From: Microcella sp.
GTDB lineage: Bacteria; Actinomycetota; Actinomycetes; Actinomycetales; Microbacteriaceae
DNA: 64,000 nucleotides
Assembly: GCF_019739195.1 (NCBI RefSeq)
Contig: NZ_JAHHDS010000003.1
Location: 1,488,001 to 1,552,000 of the forward strand
Direction: 5' to 3'
The stretch's first letter is position 1. The number at the start of each line of letters is the position of its first letter. Shown piece after piece: positions 10,256 through 19,160 of the stretch. The notes beneath the pieces were generated by a model that saw nothing but the letters and a program-made list of their open reading frames with translations, had not been told where the DNA came from and searched no databases. The position numbers were made by a program, and so were the translations under genes.

Positions 10256-10771
10256 TCAACCGTAGGTGTCGCGGGGCCCTCGGCCCGGAACGGAGCGCGG
10301 GCCCCGCTTCCAGCTCGGTGCTCCGGGCCCGGTGAAGCGGATGCTCGACACCTGCGCCTCGGGATACCGACGCAGAATCGTGGTGAGAATGTCGGCCCGC
10401 ATGAGGCGCAACTGGGTCGCCCAGGCGGTCGAGTCGCACTGCACCGTGAGCACGCCCTCGTCGATGCCCGCGGGCTCGCAGTGCGCGGCGACGTCAGCGC
10501 CGACGAGCTCGGGCCACGAGGTGAGCAGCTCGCCGCGCGCGAGCGGCGAGGTCCAGCCGAGAGACCGGGTCATGCCCTCGAGCACGTCGCCGATGCCTTC
10601 CGGGTCTCGACCGGCACCGAAGGGTGACGATGCTCCAGGAGTCTTGATCGCGCGTCGGCGCGCATCGGAGGAACGCATCGACGGGTCGCCGAACACCCGG
10701 CGCAACCGGCGGTAGACGGCGACCGCCTCGCTTTCCGGGGTCGGCTCGGTGTCGTCAGGCATCGCGGTCAT
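10256..10771 (-). CDS. dciA: DUF721 protein, DciA-type helicase loader candidate
   Basis: 171-aa protein with the DUF721 fold in the middle (SLGWTSPLARGELLTSWPELVG, then the CDSTAWATQLRLM segment). DciA proteins in other bacteria interact with the replicative helicase DnaB and help load it; this organism also has dnaB in the window, in line with that role. Function is inferred from family and place. The ATG at 10771 overlaps the recF stop by 4 nt (ATGA). N- and C-terminal tails are basic and of low complexity. Confidence 0.82.
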   Translation of the reverse strand: MTAMPDDTEPTPESEAVAVYRRLRRVFGDPSMRSSDARRRAIKTPGASSPFGAGRDPEGIGDVLEGMTRSLGWTSPLARGELLTSWPELVGADVAAHCEPAGIDEGVLTVQCDSTAWATQLRLMRADILTTILRRYPEAQVSSIRFTGPGAPSWKRGPRSVPGRGPRDTYG

Positions 10772-11916
10772 TCGGCACCCCGTTGCTCGATCGCGCCGGC
10801 GGCGATGCCGATGCGCGTCGCGGCGAGCCGCTTGGGTACATCAGCGCCGACTGCCGCGGTGATGAGCACCTGCTCGAACCCGCCGACAGCGTCAGCCAGA
10901 CGCTCTCGGCGCCCTTCGTCGAGTTCGGCGAAGACGTCGTCGAGAATCAGAACCGGATCGCCGGCGACCGCGTCCGCTCGCAGCACCTCGGCCGAGGCGA
11001 GCTTGAGTGCGAGTGCGTACGACCAGCTCTCGCCGTGGCTCGCGTAGCCACGGGCGGGTAGCTCGTTGAGCGTCAGCACGAGGTCGTCGCGGTGCGGCCC
11101 GATGAGCGTCACCGCGCGGTCGAGCTCGGCCCGTCGCACACTCGCCAACCGTGAGCGAAATTTTTCTGCGAGCGCCTCTGTGATCTCGATGTGCTCGACG
11201 GATTCGCCCTCGATCTCGCCATCAATACTGAGCTTCAGAGAGAGTCGGGTGGTGTGATCATCGCCGGCAACGGCGGCGTAGGCCTGGGCGACGTGAGGCC
11301 GAAGAGCGTCGATGAGCTCAGCGCGCGCAACGATGAGCTCGGTGCCCAGACTCACCAGCCGCTCGTCCCACACGTCGAGCGTGGGCAGGTTGTCGGCAGA
11401 GAGCCGTGATGCTCTCGCCGACTTGAGCAGCGAGTTGCGCTGGCGCACGACGCGGTCATAGTCGGCGATGACCCCCGCGAACCGCGGCGACCGCTGCACG
11501 ACGAGGGTGTCGAGAAAAGAACGACGCACGCCCGGGTCGCCCCGCACGAGCGAGAGGTCTTCGGGGGCAAAAATGACGCTCGCGAAATAGCGGGGCAGTT
11601 CACGCACCCGAACCGACGAGCGGTTGACTTGCGCGCGATTCGGCGAAGAGCGATTCAGTTCGACATCGATGACGAGCGCGCGATCGTCGTGCTGCACCCG
11701 CAACCGTACAGTCGCCGACTCTGCACCGAAGCGGATGAGTGCCTGGTCGGTCGAGACGCGGTGCGACGCCGCGCTACCCGCATACGCGATCGCCTCAACG
11801 AGGTTCGTCTTTCCCTGGCCGTTGCGGCCGACGAAAAGCACCGCACCCGGGGCGAGTGCGACCTCGGCGCGCTCGTAGTTGCGAAAGTCGGTGAGCGCGA
11901 GGTGCGTGACGTGCAC
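10768..11916 (-). CDS. recF: DNA replication and repair protein RecF
   Basis: SMC-like ATPase (382 aa) that helps RecO and RecR place RecA on gapped DNA. Walker A is GRNGQGKTN near residue 30, Walker B is VLILDDVFAELD near the C-terminus, and the N-terminal LTDFRNYE block is the family hallmark. The start is GTG at 11914-11916, 5 bp after dnaN. Confidence 0.95.
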   Translation of the reverse strand: MHVTHLALTDFRNYERAEVALAPGAVLFVGRNGQGKTNLVEAIAYAGSAASHRVSTDQALIRFGAESATVRLRVQHDDRALVIDVELNRSSPNRAQVNRSSVRVRELPRYFASVIFAPEDLSLVRGDPGVRRSFLDTLVVQRSPRFAGVIADYDRVVRQRNSLLKSARASRLSADNLPTLDVWDERLVSLGTELIVARAELIDALRPHVAQAYAAVAGDDHTTRLSLKLSIDGEIEGESVEHIEITEALAEKFRSRLASVRRAELDRAVTLIGPHRDDLVLTLNELPARGYASHGESWSYALALKLASAEVLRADAVAGDPVLILDDVFAELDEGRRERLADAVGGFEQVLITAAVGADVPKRLAATRIGIAAGAIEQRGAE

Positions 11917-11921
11917 GCGCG

Positions 11922-13064
11922 TCAGCGCAGCAGCAGATTGGGCTGCAGCAGGTAGCGGTAGTTGTCAGCGCCCGGCTGGTCTTTCGACGACTGGCTCGTG
12001 ATGAGCACAGGCCCCGGCTTGTTCGGGTTGTCGGTCTTGGTAAACGAGATGCGCACGAACTCGCTGTGCACCGCCGAGAGACCATCGATCAAGAACTGCG
12101 GCTTGAGCGACACCGTGGTGTCACCGCCGGTCAAGTGAGCGTCGATCGTCTCGGAGGCCTGGGCATTCTCAGAGCCGATGGCCTCGAGGGTGAGGCCATC
12201 GTCAGAGAAGCTGTAGCGCAGAGCGGCGTCGCGCTCGAGCACGAGCTGCACGCGGCGGGTGGCTTCGATCAGCTCGGCAGTGTTCATGACCGCGTAGTTG
12301 TCGACCGTCTCGGGGAAGAGGCGCTTTACGGGTGGGAAGTTGCCCTTGATGAGCAACGAGGTCACGGTCTTCTGGTCGGCCGAGAAGGCGATGAGTTCGC
12401 GGTCGCCCCCGCTGACGATCGTGACAGTCACGGTCGCTGCGTGCGCGAAGATCTTGCCGATCTCTGACAGCGTGCGTGAGGGAACCAGAGCGGTGACGCC
12501 CTCGGCGACAGCAGAGCTCTCCCAGTCGATCTCGCGAACGGCGACGCGATAGCGGTCGGTGGCCACGAGCGACAGCCTGTTGTCGGCGATCTCGAGCTGC
12601 ACGCCCGTGATGACCGGCGTCACATCGTCGCGAGAAGCCGCGACCGAGACTTGACCGACGGCGTCGGCGAACGCCTCACCCGGCAGAATTCCGCTGGCAC
12701 CATCGACGACGGGCAGGCTCGGGTACTCCTCGACGGGCATGCTCGACAAGGTGAAGCGCGCCGAACCGCAGCGCACAGCGATCTTGCCGTCGTCGGTGGA
12801 GAACTCGACGGGTGCATTCGGAAGGCGCGAGGCGATCTCGGCGAGCAGCCGGCCCGACACGAGCACGGTGCCGTCTTCGGTGACGTCAGCGGTGATCGAT
12901 GTCTGGGCAGACACCTCGTAGTCGAACGAGGAGAGCGTGACGGTCGAGCCTTCGGCACGCAGCAGCACGCCGCTGAGAATCGGCAGAGTAGTGCGCTGCG
13001 GAAGAAGCTTCACGGCGAATGACACGCCTTCGCTGAAGACATCGCGATTGACCTGGAACTTCAC
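11922..13064 (-). CDS. dnaN: DNA polymerase III sliding clamp (beta subunit)
   Basis: Ring-shaped processivity clamp (380 aa) with three repeats of the clamp fold. It opens VKFQVNRDVF, the usual beginning, from GTG at 13062-13064, with GAGGGAG ten nt upstream. Sixteen earlier codons are open but do not match the family. It is downstream of dnaA across the origin region and heads the block dnaN-recF-dciA. Confidence 0.97.
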   Translation of the reverse strand: MKFQVNRDVFSEGVSFAVKLLPQRTTLPILSGVLLRAEGSTVTLSSFDYEVSAQTSITADVTEDGTVLVSGRLLAEIASRLPNAPVEFSTDDGKIAVRCGSARFTLSSMPVEEYPSLPVVDGASGILPGEAFADAVGQVSVAASRDDVTPVITGVQLEIADNRLSLVATDRYRVAVREIDWESSAVAEGVTALVPSRTLSEIGKIFAHAATVTVTIVSGGDRELIAFSADQKTVTSLLIKGNFPPVKRLFPETVDNYAVMNTAELIEATRRVQLVLERDAALRYSFSDDGLTLEAIGSENAQASETIDAHLTGGDTTVSLKPQFLIDGLSAVHSEFVRISFTKTDNPNKPGPVLITSQSSKDQPGADNYRYLLQPNLLLR

Positions 13065-13463
13065 GCGGCTCCCTCTCGGTCGAACCTCACCCGTGGGCCC
13101 GGGGCCTTCCATACTGGCACAGCCCGTGCTCGTGGGGGTGCCGGGCTTCGAGACTCGAAAAGTTATCCCTCATCCGGCATGGAAGAAAGAAGAGAACAGC
13201 ATCATTAACCTCTGTTCACAGTGTGGATAACATCGCGGAGTCCGCCCATTCAGCGGGAACTACAACGGTGCAAGATGTGTGCGAGCCGGGGAGAACCTGC
13301 GTGGTGAGCGTGGGATGTTCACCCGCAGCTCGGTCGACTTTCACATCCGACGACGAGTTGTGCCACGGTCATCCCCATGCAGACACGAAGTTATCCACAG
13401 GCTTTCCCCAGTGTGCGAAACGTGCAGTGAAACTGGACGTTGACTGGGTCGGGCGACAAAAGA
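13065..13463. other. oriC: Origin of replication candidate (dnaN-dnaA gap, oriC)
   Basis: A 399-bp gap without a gene between dnaA and dnaN, the place of oriC in actinobacteria. Perfect DnaA boxes: TGTGGATAA at 13222-13230 and TTATCCACA at 13391-13399, facing each other. Weaker ones: TTATCCCTC at 13163 and TCATCCCCA at 13369. The 13179-13215 stretch (a purine run, then ATCATTAACC) is the most AT-rich part and may be the unwinding element. The dnaN promoter must also be here. Confidence 0.8.
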
Positions 13464-14876
13464 TCAGCTGTAGCGGTGATTCTGCTTGATACGACTGGTC
13501 AACTCGGTGACCTGGTTGTAGATCGAGCGGCGCTCTTTCATGAGGTCGCTGATTTTCTTGTTCGCGTACATCACGGTGGTGTGATCGCGGTTGCCGAAGA
13601 GCTGGCCGATCTTCGGCAGCGAGAGGTTCGTGAGCTCACGGCACAGGTACATGGCGATCTGTCGGGCGGTGGCCACAGCCTGTGAACGCGATGAACCGTA
13701 GAGGTCGTCGACCGTCAGCTTGAAGTAGGCGGCGGTGTGATTGATGATGTCGACCGGTGCGATGACGTTGTCTTCATCGAGGGTGATGAGATCTTTCAGT
13801 ACCGTCTGCACGAGCTGCATGTCGACCGGAGTGCGGTTCAAGTTGGCGAACGCGGTGACGCGGATGAGCGTGCCTTCGAGCTCGCGGATGTTGCTCGAGA
13901 CCTTCGAGGCTATGTACTCGAGCACGTCGTCGCGAACTTGCAGTTTGTCGTTCTGCGCCTTCTTGCGCAGGATCGCGATGCGCGTCTCGAGATCGGGAGC
14001 CTGCACGTCGGTGATGAGGCCCCACTCGAAACGGCTGCGCATGCGGTCTTCGAAGCCGGTGAGGTGCTTCGGCGGCAGGTCGCTCGTGATGACCACCTGC
14101 TTGTTGTGATCATGCAGCGTGTTGAAGGTGTGGAAGAACGCTTCCTGCGTCGAGTCCTTCCCCTGGAGAAACTGGATGTCGTCGATGAGCAGAATGTCGA
14201 TCTCGCGATAGCGCGACTGGAAGAGGCTCGCGCGGTTGTTGGCGATCGAGTTGATGAAGTCGTTCGTGAACTCCTCGCTCGAGACGTATCGCACCCGGAT
14301 GCCCGGGTACAGGCTTTCGGCGTAGTGACCGATGGCGTGAAGGAGGTGGGTCTTGCCCAGGCCCGACTCGCCATAGATGAAGAGCGGGTTGTAGGCCTTG
14401 GCGGGCGCTTCGGCCACGGCGACGGCCGCAGCATGGGCGAATCGGTTCGAGCCGCCGATGACGAAGTTGTCGAAGCTGTACTTGTCGTTGAGTCGGCTGT
14501 CGCCGCGCCGACCCGAGGCTTCTGCGGTGGCGGGTGGCACCGATTGCTCGATGTACGAGGGGCTCGCCTCGAGCGGCTCGGACCTGCCCTCGAGGTCTTC
14601 ATGCTGGATCTCGGGATTGACGACGATCGCGAAGCTCGAGACCGTCTCACCGGCTGCAGAGGTGAGGGCACTGAGCAGAGGAAGACGGATGCGCTGCTCG
14701 AGCATGCCCCGGGTCAGCTCGTTGGGAACCTCGAGATACAAGGTGCCGGCCATGACGCCACGCGGCTCGACGAGGTTGATGAACCCATGCAGCTGAGGGG
14801 TGATGCGTTCGTCGGCGGTGAGCACCGCCTTCACCGACTCCCACAGCTCGAGGGGGGATTCGGTGTCGTCCGACAT
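13464..14876 (-). CDS. dnaA: Chromosomal replication initiator DnaA
   Basis: Initiator ATPase (470 aa) that binds DnaA boxes and opens the origin. Domain I occupies about 1-90 with a variable linker to 130. The AAA+ domain has Walker A GESGLGKT (169-176) and Walker [10 protein letters not shown]. The DNA-binding domain IV carries the signature GNRDHTTV (428-435). The ATG at 14876 has a strong AAGGAG site six nt away. DnaA boxes upstream suggest self-regulation. Confidence 0.98.
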   Translation of the reverse strand: MSDDTESPLELWESVKAVLTADERITPQLHGFINLVEPRGVMAGTLYLEVPNELTRGMLEQRIRLPLLSALTSAAGETVSSFAIVVNPEIQHEDLEGRSEPLEASPSYIEQSVPPATAEASGRRGDSRLNDKYSFDNFVIGGSNRFAHAAAVAVAEAPAKAYNPLFIYGESGLGKTHLLHAIGHYAESLYPGIRVRYVSSEEFTNDFINSIANNRASLFQSRYREIDILLIDDIQFLQGKDSTQEAFFHTFNTLHDHNKQVVITSDLPPKHLTGFEDRMRSRFEWGLITDVQAPDLETRIAILRKKAQNDKLQVRDDVLEYIASKVSSNIRELEGTLIRVTAFANLNRTPVDMQLVQTVLKDLITLDEDNVIAPVDIINHTAAYFKLTVDDLYGSSRSQAVATARQIAMYLCRELTNLSLPKIGQLFGNRDHTTVMYANKKISDLMKERRSIYNQVTELTSRIKQNHRYS

Positions 14877-14899
14877 CGCGGAACTCCTTGGGATGAGTC

Positions 14900-15020
14900 A
14901 GTGGATAACCAGGTGGATAAGTCTGTGGGCACCGCGCACGGAGGGGCGCGGGGGCCGTGCGCCTACTGTAGTTCGACACGGCGCGTCGTTACCAACGATG
15001 CAATGGGCAGGTGTGGATAA
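14900..15020. other. DnaA-box cluster upstream of dnaA
   Basis: The 282-bp gap between dnaA and rpmH holds AGTGGATAA (14900-14908) and GGTGGATAA (14912-14920), each one base from the consensus, and a perfect TGTGGATAA at 15012-15020. All three point the same way. They overlap the dnaA leader and likely promoter, so autoregulation or a second part of a bipartite origin is possible. The rpmH promoter must lie in the right part of the gap; I could not assign it with confidence. Confidence 0.7.
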
Positions 15021-15158
15021 TGCGGCCGCGCCGCGTGCAGTTTGACCGGTACCGAGTCGGGACCTATTGTTAACCGGTTGACTTCTGTCTGACGCCGATT
15101 CACGGCATCTAGACATTCTCGTTCCATCGTCGCTGGCCTCCGGGCCGAGGAGATAGCC

Positions 15159-15296
15159 ATGACCAAGCGCACCTTCCAACCGAACAACCGCCGTCGCGCC
15201 AAGGTTCACGGCTTCCGCCTGCGCATGCGCACGCGCGCCGGCCGCTCGATCCTGGCCGCTCGTCGCCGCAAGGGTCGCACCGAACTCTCGGCCTGA
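15159..15296 (+). CDS. rpmH: Ribosomal protein L34
   Basis: 45-aa basic protein of the large subunit, with the standard beginning [18 protein letters not shown] and end GRTELSA. Start ATG at 15159 with GAGGAGA upstream. It is the first gene of the rightward block and is divergent from dnaA, as usual in bacteria. Confidence 0.97.
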   Translation: MTKRTFQPNNRRRAKVHGFRLRMRTRAGRSILAARRRKGRTELSA

Positions 15297-15304
15297 GCAC
15301 TATC

Positions 15305-15646
15305 GTGCTCCCGCGAGCACACCGGATCTCCCGGGGCGCCGAAATTGTCATGACTGTGCGTCGTGGCAGGCGAACCGTGACGCCTCACGCGGTGGTGCAT
15401 CGCATCCCGAACGGCAGCGATAGCGCTGCACGCTTCGGCGTCGTCGTGTCGAAGAAGGTCGGGGGCGCGGTCGTGCGCAACCGGGTGCGCCGTCGCATCC
15501 AGTCGATCTGCGCCGATCACCTGTCGACCGTTCCGCACGGCGATCTGATCGTGGTGCGGGCACTCCCCGGCTCACCCGAGGTCGGGTGGGATACTCTGCG
15601 CTCGGAGATCGGCGACGGATTGCGACGGGCGGTGGTGGCACGGTGA
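15305..15646 (+). CDS. rnpA: Ribonuclease P protein component
   Basis: Protein part of RNase P (113 aa), which helps the RNA part cut tRNA 5' leaders. The family signature is seen as the KKVGGAVVRNRVRRRI block. Start GTG at 15305, eight nt after the rpmH stop, so both are co-expressed. Its last bases overlap yidD (GTGA). Confidence 0.95.
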   Translation: MLPRAHRISRGAEIVMTVRRGRRTVTPHAVVHRIPNGSDSAARFGVVVSKKVGGAVVRNRVRRRIQSICADHLSTVPHGDLIVVRALPGSPEVGWDTLRSEIGDGLRRAVVAR

Positions 15647-15960
15647 CGACGACGGTGGTGCGCGCCGCGCAGACGGTCGCTCTGATCCCGCGCAACGCCG
15701 TGGTCATCGTGCTGCGGGCCTATCGAGCGGTGATCTCACCGTTGTACGGTGATGTCTGCCGCTATTACCCGAGCTGCTCGGCCTACGCGCTGGGCTCTGT
15801 GCAAGAGCACGGGGTGACGAAGGGCGGCTGGCTCGCCGCACGTCGGCTGGCTCGTTGCCACCCGTGGGCAGAGGGCGGCATCGACGACTGGCCCGTCCGT
15901 GACAACTCTCCCTACCGCCGCACGCGGTGGGGCCTGATCGTGCTCGAGAGAAAGGCATAA
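15643..15960 (+). CDS. yidD: Membrane protein insertion efficiency factor YidD
   Basis: 105-aa small protein thought to assist YidC in inserting membrane proteins. The core YRAVISPLYGDVCRYYPSC with its SCSAYA and CHPW motifs is diagnostic. Start GTG at 15643 overlaps the rnpA stop by 4 nt. An N-terminal hydrophobic helix could bind the membrane. Confidence 0.95.
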   Translation: MTTTVVRAAQTVALIPRNAVVIVLRAYRAVISPLYGDVCRYYPSCSAYALGSVQEHGVTKGGWLAARRLARCHPWAEGGIDDWPVRDNSPYRRTRWGLIVLERKA

Positions 15961-15969
15961 CCCGCCACC

Positions 15970-16929
15970 ATGGACATCTTCGCCATCATCCTCTGGCCCA
16001 TCAAATGGGCCATCGAGGCGATTCTCGTGGGCTTCCACTGGCTGTTCACGTTCATGGGTCTCGAGAGCGAGGCCGGCCTCACGTGGGTGCTCTCGATCGC
16101 GGGCCTCGTCGTCGTCGTGCGTGCCGCCCTCATCCCCGTCTTCGTGCGCCAGATCAAGAACCAGCGCAAGATGCTCGAGATCTCACCCGACCTCAAGAAG
16201 ATCCAAGACAAGTACAAGGGCAAACGCGACCAGTTCTCGCGTGAGGCCATGTCGCGCGAGACCATGGCGCTCTACAAGAAGCACGGCACGAACCCTCTGT
16301 CGTCGTGCCTGCCGATCCTGCTGCAGATGCCGATCTTCTTCGGCCTGTTCTCGGTGCTCAACAGCTCGTTCAACGGACTCTCGGGCGTAGGCCTTCTCAA
16401 CGAGCAGCTCTCGGCGGAGTTCGGCAGCGCGACGCTCTTCGGCATCGCCCCCCTCGGCTCGACCATGCTCACCTCAGACGGCAATGTCTGGGTCATCGTG
16501 ATCGCGATCGTGCTCATCATCCTCATGACGGCATCGCAGTTCATCACGCAGCTGCAGATCATGTCGAAGAACCAGAGCCCAGAGATGAAGGCCTCGCCGA
16601 TGTACCGGCAGCAGCGCATCCTGCTCTACATCCTGCCGCTGGTCTTCCTCTTCTCCGGCGTGGCCTTCCCCCTCGGCGTGATGTTCTACTGGTTCGTCTC
16701 GAACATCTGGACGATGGTGCAGCAGTTCATCGTCATCAGGAACATGCCGACCCCGGGCAGCGATGCGGCCCTCGCACGCGAGGCCCGTCTTGCCAAGCGC
16801 CGGCAACGTCGGGGCCTCCCCGAGATCATTGAAGACGAGCCAGGAACCCTGGCCGTCGAGGAGCCCAAGAAGCCGCAGCGCACTCAACCTGTCAGCAAGA
16901 ACCGTGCGAAGAAGAAGGGCGGCCGCTGA
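15970..16929 (+). CDS. yidC: Membrane protein insertase YidC
   Basis: Insertase (319 aa) of the five-helix Oxa1 type without the large periplasmic domain of Gram-negative forms. The first core helix holds the buried arginine (VVVVRAALIPV) that takes up the substrate tail. A charged coiled hairpin follows (DLKKIQDKYKGKRDQF). The last 60 residues are basic and probably touch the ribosome. It begins nine nt after the yidD stop. Confidence 0.96.
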   Translation: MDIFAIILWPIKWAIEAILVGFHWLFTFMGLESEAGLTWVLSIAGLVVVVRAALIPVFVRQIKNQRKMLEISPDLKKIQDKYKGKRDQFSREAMSRETMALYKKHGTNPLSSCLPILLQMPIFFGLFSVLNSSFNGLSGVGLLNEQLSAEFGSATLFGIAPLGSTMLTSDGNVWVIVIAIVLIILMTASQFITQLQIMSKNQSPEMKASPMYRQQRILLYILPLVFLFSGVAFPLGVMFYWFVSNIWTMVQQFIVIRNMPTPGSDAALAREARLAKRRQRRGLPEIIEDEPGTLAVEEPKKPQRTQPVSKNRAKKKGGR

Positions 16930-16932
16930 CTC

Positions 16933-17454
16933 ATGAGCGACACCACTGAGACCCCGACCATCACCGACGCTCCCACCGACGCTCCGGAGGTCGACGAGTC
17001 ATCCGCGATCGACGAGGGCGACATCGCGGCCGATTACCTCGAAGAGCTGCTCGACCTGGCCGACCTCGATGGAGACATCGAGATCGCCACGCGCGCTGGT
17101 CGGGTGTACCTGACCGTCGAGGCTGACGAACCGGATGCCCTCCGCCTGCTGTCGAAGCCCGACACCGTCGGCGCGCTGCAAGAACTCACTCGACTCGCGG
17201 TGCACGCCAAGACCGGCGAGTTCTCCCGCCTGATCCTCGACATCGCCGGCTCGCGCGATGCCCGCGCCGAAGAGCTTCAGCGCCTGGTCGATCGTGCGGT
17301 CGAGCGCATCGAGGCCGGCGCAGCGTCGGCCGCCCTGCCGCCGATGTCGAGCTACGAGCGCAAGCTCGTGCACGACCTCGTCTCTGAGCGCGGCTTCACC
17401 TCCGAGTCCGAGGGTGAGGGTTCTGAGCGCCACACCGTCATTCGACGTGGCTGA
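16933..17454 (+). CDS. KhpB/Jag-type RNA-binding protein (KH and R3H domains)
   Basis: 173-aa protein with an acidic N-terminal tail (1-40), a KH-like domain (about 45-110) and a C-terminal R3H domain with the MSSYERKLVH motif. Homologues bind RNA and influence cell division and sporulation in other bacteria. Its place between yidC and rsmG is conserved. It starts three nt after the yidC stop. Confidence 0.92.
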   Translation: MSDTTETPTITDAPTDAPEVDESSAIDEGDIAADYLEELLDLADLDGDIEIATRAGRVYLTVEADEPDALRLLSKPDTVGALQELTRLAVHAKTGEFSRLILDIAGSRDARAEELQRLVDRAVERIEAGAASAALPPMSSYERKLVHDLVSERGFTSESEGEGSERHTVIRRG

Positions 17455-18160
17455 CGACTCCCCCACTGTTTCACGTGAAACATTCGGCCCCTCATCGGGT
17501 CGACCCGCCGCGCCCCTGGAGTCGGAGCCGGAGAGCGCCCTGCAGGTGTTCGGAGATCGCATCGAGCTTGCACGTCGATTCACGGCCGACCTCGCGCAGT
17601 TCGGCGAGCAGCTCGGTCTGATCGGTCCGCTCGAGGCCTCGCGCCTGTGGTCGCGCCACATCATCAACTGCGCTCTCGTCGGCCCGTACCTGCGTGCTGG
17701 CGGGAGAGTGGGTGATGTCGGCAGCGGTGTCGGCCTGCCCGGACTCGTGCTCGCCATTGCCCGCCCCGACGTCGACCTCGTGCTCATCGAACCCATGGAG
17801 CGACGCACTGACTGGCTGCTGGCCGAGACTCAGCGCCTCGGCCTCACGAACGTCACAGTGCTGCGAGCCAGAGCAGAAGAGGTCGCCGGTACGGGCGCGC
17901 TCGAGGCGGGTCGCTTCGACCAGGTGACGGCGCGCGCGGTGAGCGCATTGTCGAAGCTCATCCCCCTCGTTGCTCCGCTCGTGCGGCCGGAGGGCGAGCT
18001 GCTGTTCCTCAAGGGCGCACGTGTGAGTGATGAGATCGCGGCGGCTTCAGCGGTCATCCGCAAGCATCGGGTGCATGATGTCGAAGTGCTAGAGCTCGGG
18101 GCTGGAGTCGTGCCCGAAGTCACGCGACTGTTTCGGGCTACAGTAGGCGGGGCATCCTGA
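17447..18160 (+). CDS. rsmG: 16S rRNA (guanine-N7) methyltransferase RsmG
   Basis: Methylates G527 (E. coli number) of 16S rRNA in the decoding centre; loss gives low-level streptomycin resistance in several bacteria. The SAM-binding motif is GDVGSGVGLPG, and the SRLWSRHIINC block is typical. The GTG at 17447 gives 237 aa and overlaps jag by 8 nt; the true start may be a little different because no strong ribosome site is seen. The early codons TVSRET are read from a parS site. Confidence 0.9.
   Translation: MADDSPTVSRETFGPSSGRPAAPLESEPESALQVFGDRIELARRFTADLAQFGEQLGLIGPLEASRLWSRHIINCALVGPYLRAGGRVGDVGSGVGLPGLVLAIARPDVDLVLIEPMERRTDWLLAETQRLGLTNVTVLRARAEEVAGTGALEAGRFDQVTARAVSALSKLIPLVAPLVRPEGELLFLKGARVSDEIAAASAVIRKHRVHDVEVLELGAGVVPEVTRLFRATVGGAS
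17467..17482. promoter_or_regulatory. parS site inside the 5' end of rsmG
   Basis: TGTTTCACGTGAAACA, a perfect match to the 16-bp palindromic parS consensus bound by ParB. It is read as codons of rsmG. It lies 0.8 kb before parA and about 4 kb from the dnaN-dnaA gap. Confidence 0.96.
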
Positions 18161-18229
18161 CGGAGAGCGGCACCGCGACTGCGGTGCAGGGCTCGCGAGT
18201 CGATGCCGCACGGGGGCCGCGGGGCCGAC

Positions 18230-18245
18230 CGTTTCACGTGAAACA
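18230..18245. promoter_or_regulatory. parS site in the rsmG-parA gap
   Basis: CGTTTCACGTGAAACA, one base from the consensus (first position C in place of T). It lies 22 bp before the parA start codon, so ParB binding here could also influence parAB expression. Confidence 0.92.
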
Positions 18246-18266
18246 TTGCAAGCTGGAGGCTGGGCT

Positions 18267-19160
18267 GTGACGACCGAGACGCCGTACGACGAGACCACGC
18301 CGCTGGCGCGGGAGGTCGCGGAGATCACCCGGCGTCGGCTTGCTCTCGCCGACACCGACCTGCCGCTGCCTGCGGTCACGCGCGTGATTACCGTCTCGAA
18401 TCAGAAGGGCGGAGTCGGCAAGACCACCACGACCGTCAACCTTGCCGCCGCGCTCGCGCGCTCGGGTGCCCGAGTTCTCGTGATCGACCTCGACCCGCAG
18501 GGCAATGCGTCGACGGCGCTCGGGGTCGAGCATCGTGCTGACACGCCCAGCGTCTACGACGTGGTCGTCGGCGACTCGCCCCTCGCCGATGTCGTGCAGA
18601 AGAGCCCCGAGTTCGAGCAGCTGTACTGCGTGCCCGCGACCATCCACCTCGCCGGTGCCGAGATCGAGCTCGTCTCGCTCGTCGCGCGCGAGCAGCGACT
18701 GCGCACGGCGCTCGACACCTTTCTCACGACGACCAACGAGCAGTTCCACTACGTCTTCATCGACTGCCCGCCCTCGCTCGGCCTGCTGACGATCAACGCC
18801 TTCGTCGCGGCGCGCGAGGTTCTCATCCCCATCCAGTGCGAGTACTACGCCCTCGAAGGGCTGAGCCAGCTACTCAACAGCATTCAGCTCATCGAGCGGC
18901 ACCTGAACCCGCAGTTGCGGGTCTCGACGATCCTGCTGACCATGTACGACTCGCGTACCAACCTCGCCAACCAGGTCGTGAGCGATGTGCGCGAGCACTT
19001 TCCCGAGCAGGTGCTCGACACTCTGATTCCGCGCTCGGTGCGCATCAGCGAGGCGCCGAGCTACGGCCAGAGCGTCATCAGCTATGACGAGGGCTCCCCC
19101 GGGTCGCTCTCGTACCTCGAGGCCGCCGCCGAGATCGCCCGTCGCGGGAGCGCCGCCTGA
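18267..19160 (+). CDS. parA: Chromosome partition ATPase ParA
   Basis: Walker-type ATPase (297 aa) that moves ParB-parS complexes to the poles. The deviant Walker A is NQKGGVGKTTTTVN with the signature lysine in KGG, then DLDPQGN and the Walker B-like FIDCPPSLG. The start is GTG at 18267 with CTGGAGG upstream; a TTG seven codons earlier is open but less likely. The 40-residue N-terminal tail before the ATPase fold is usual in actinobacterial ParA. Confidence 0.95.
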   Translation: MTTETPYDETTPLAREVAEITRRRLALADTDLPLPAVTRVITVSNQKGGVGKTTTTVNLAAALARSGARVLVIDLDPQGNASTALGVEHRADTPSVYDVVVGDSPLADVVQKSPEFEQLYCVPATIHLAGAEIELVSLVAREQRLRTALDTFLTTTNEQFHYVFIDCPPSLGLLTINAFVAAREVLIPIQCEYYALEGLSQLLNSIQLIERHLNPQLRVSTILLTMYDSRTNLANQVVSDVREHFPEQVLDTLIPRSVRISEAPSYGQSVISYDEGSPGSLSYLEAAAEIARRGSAA

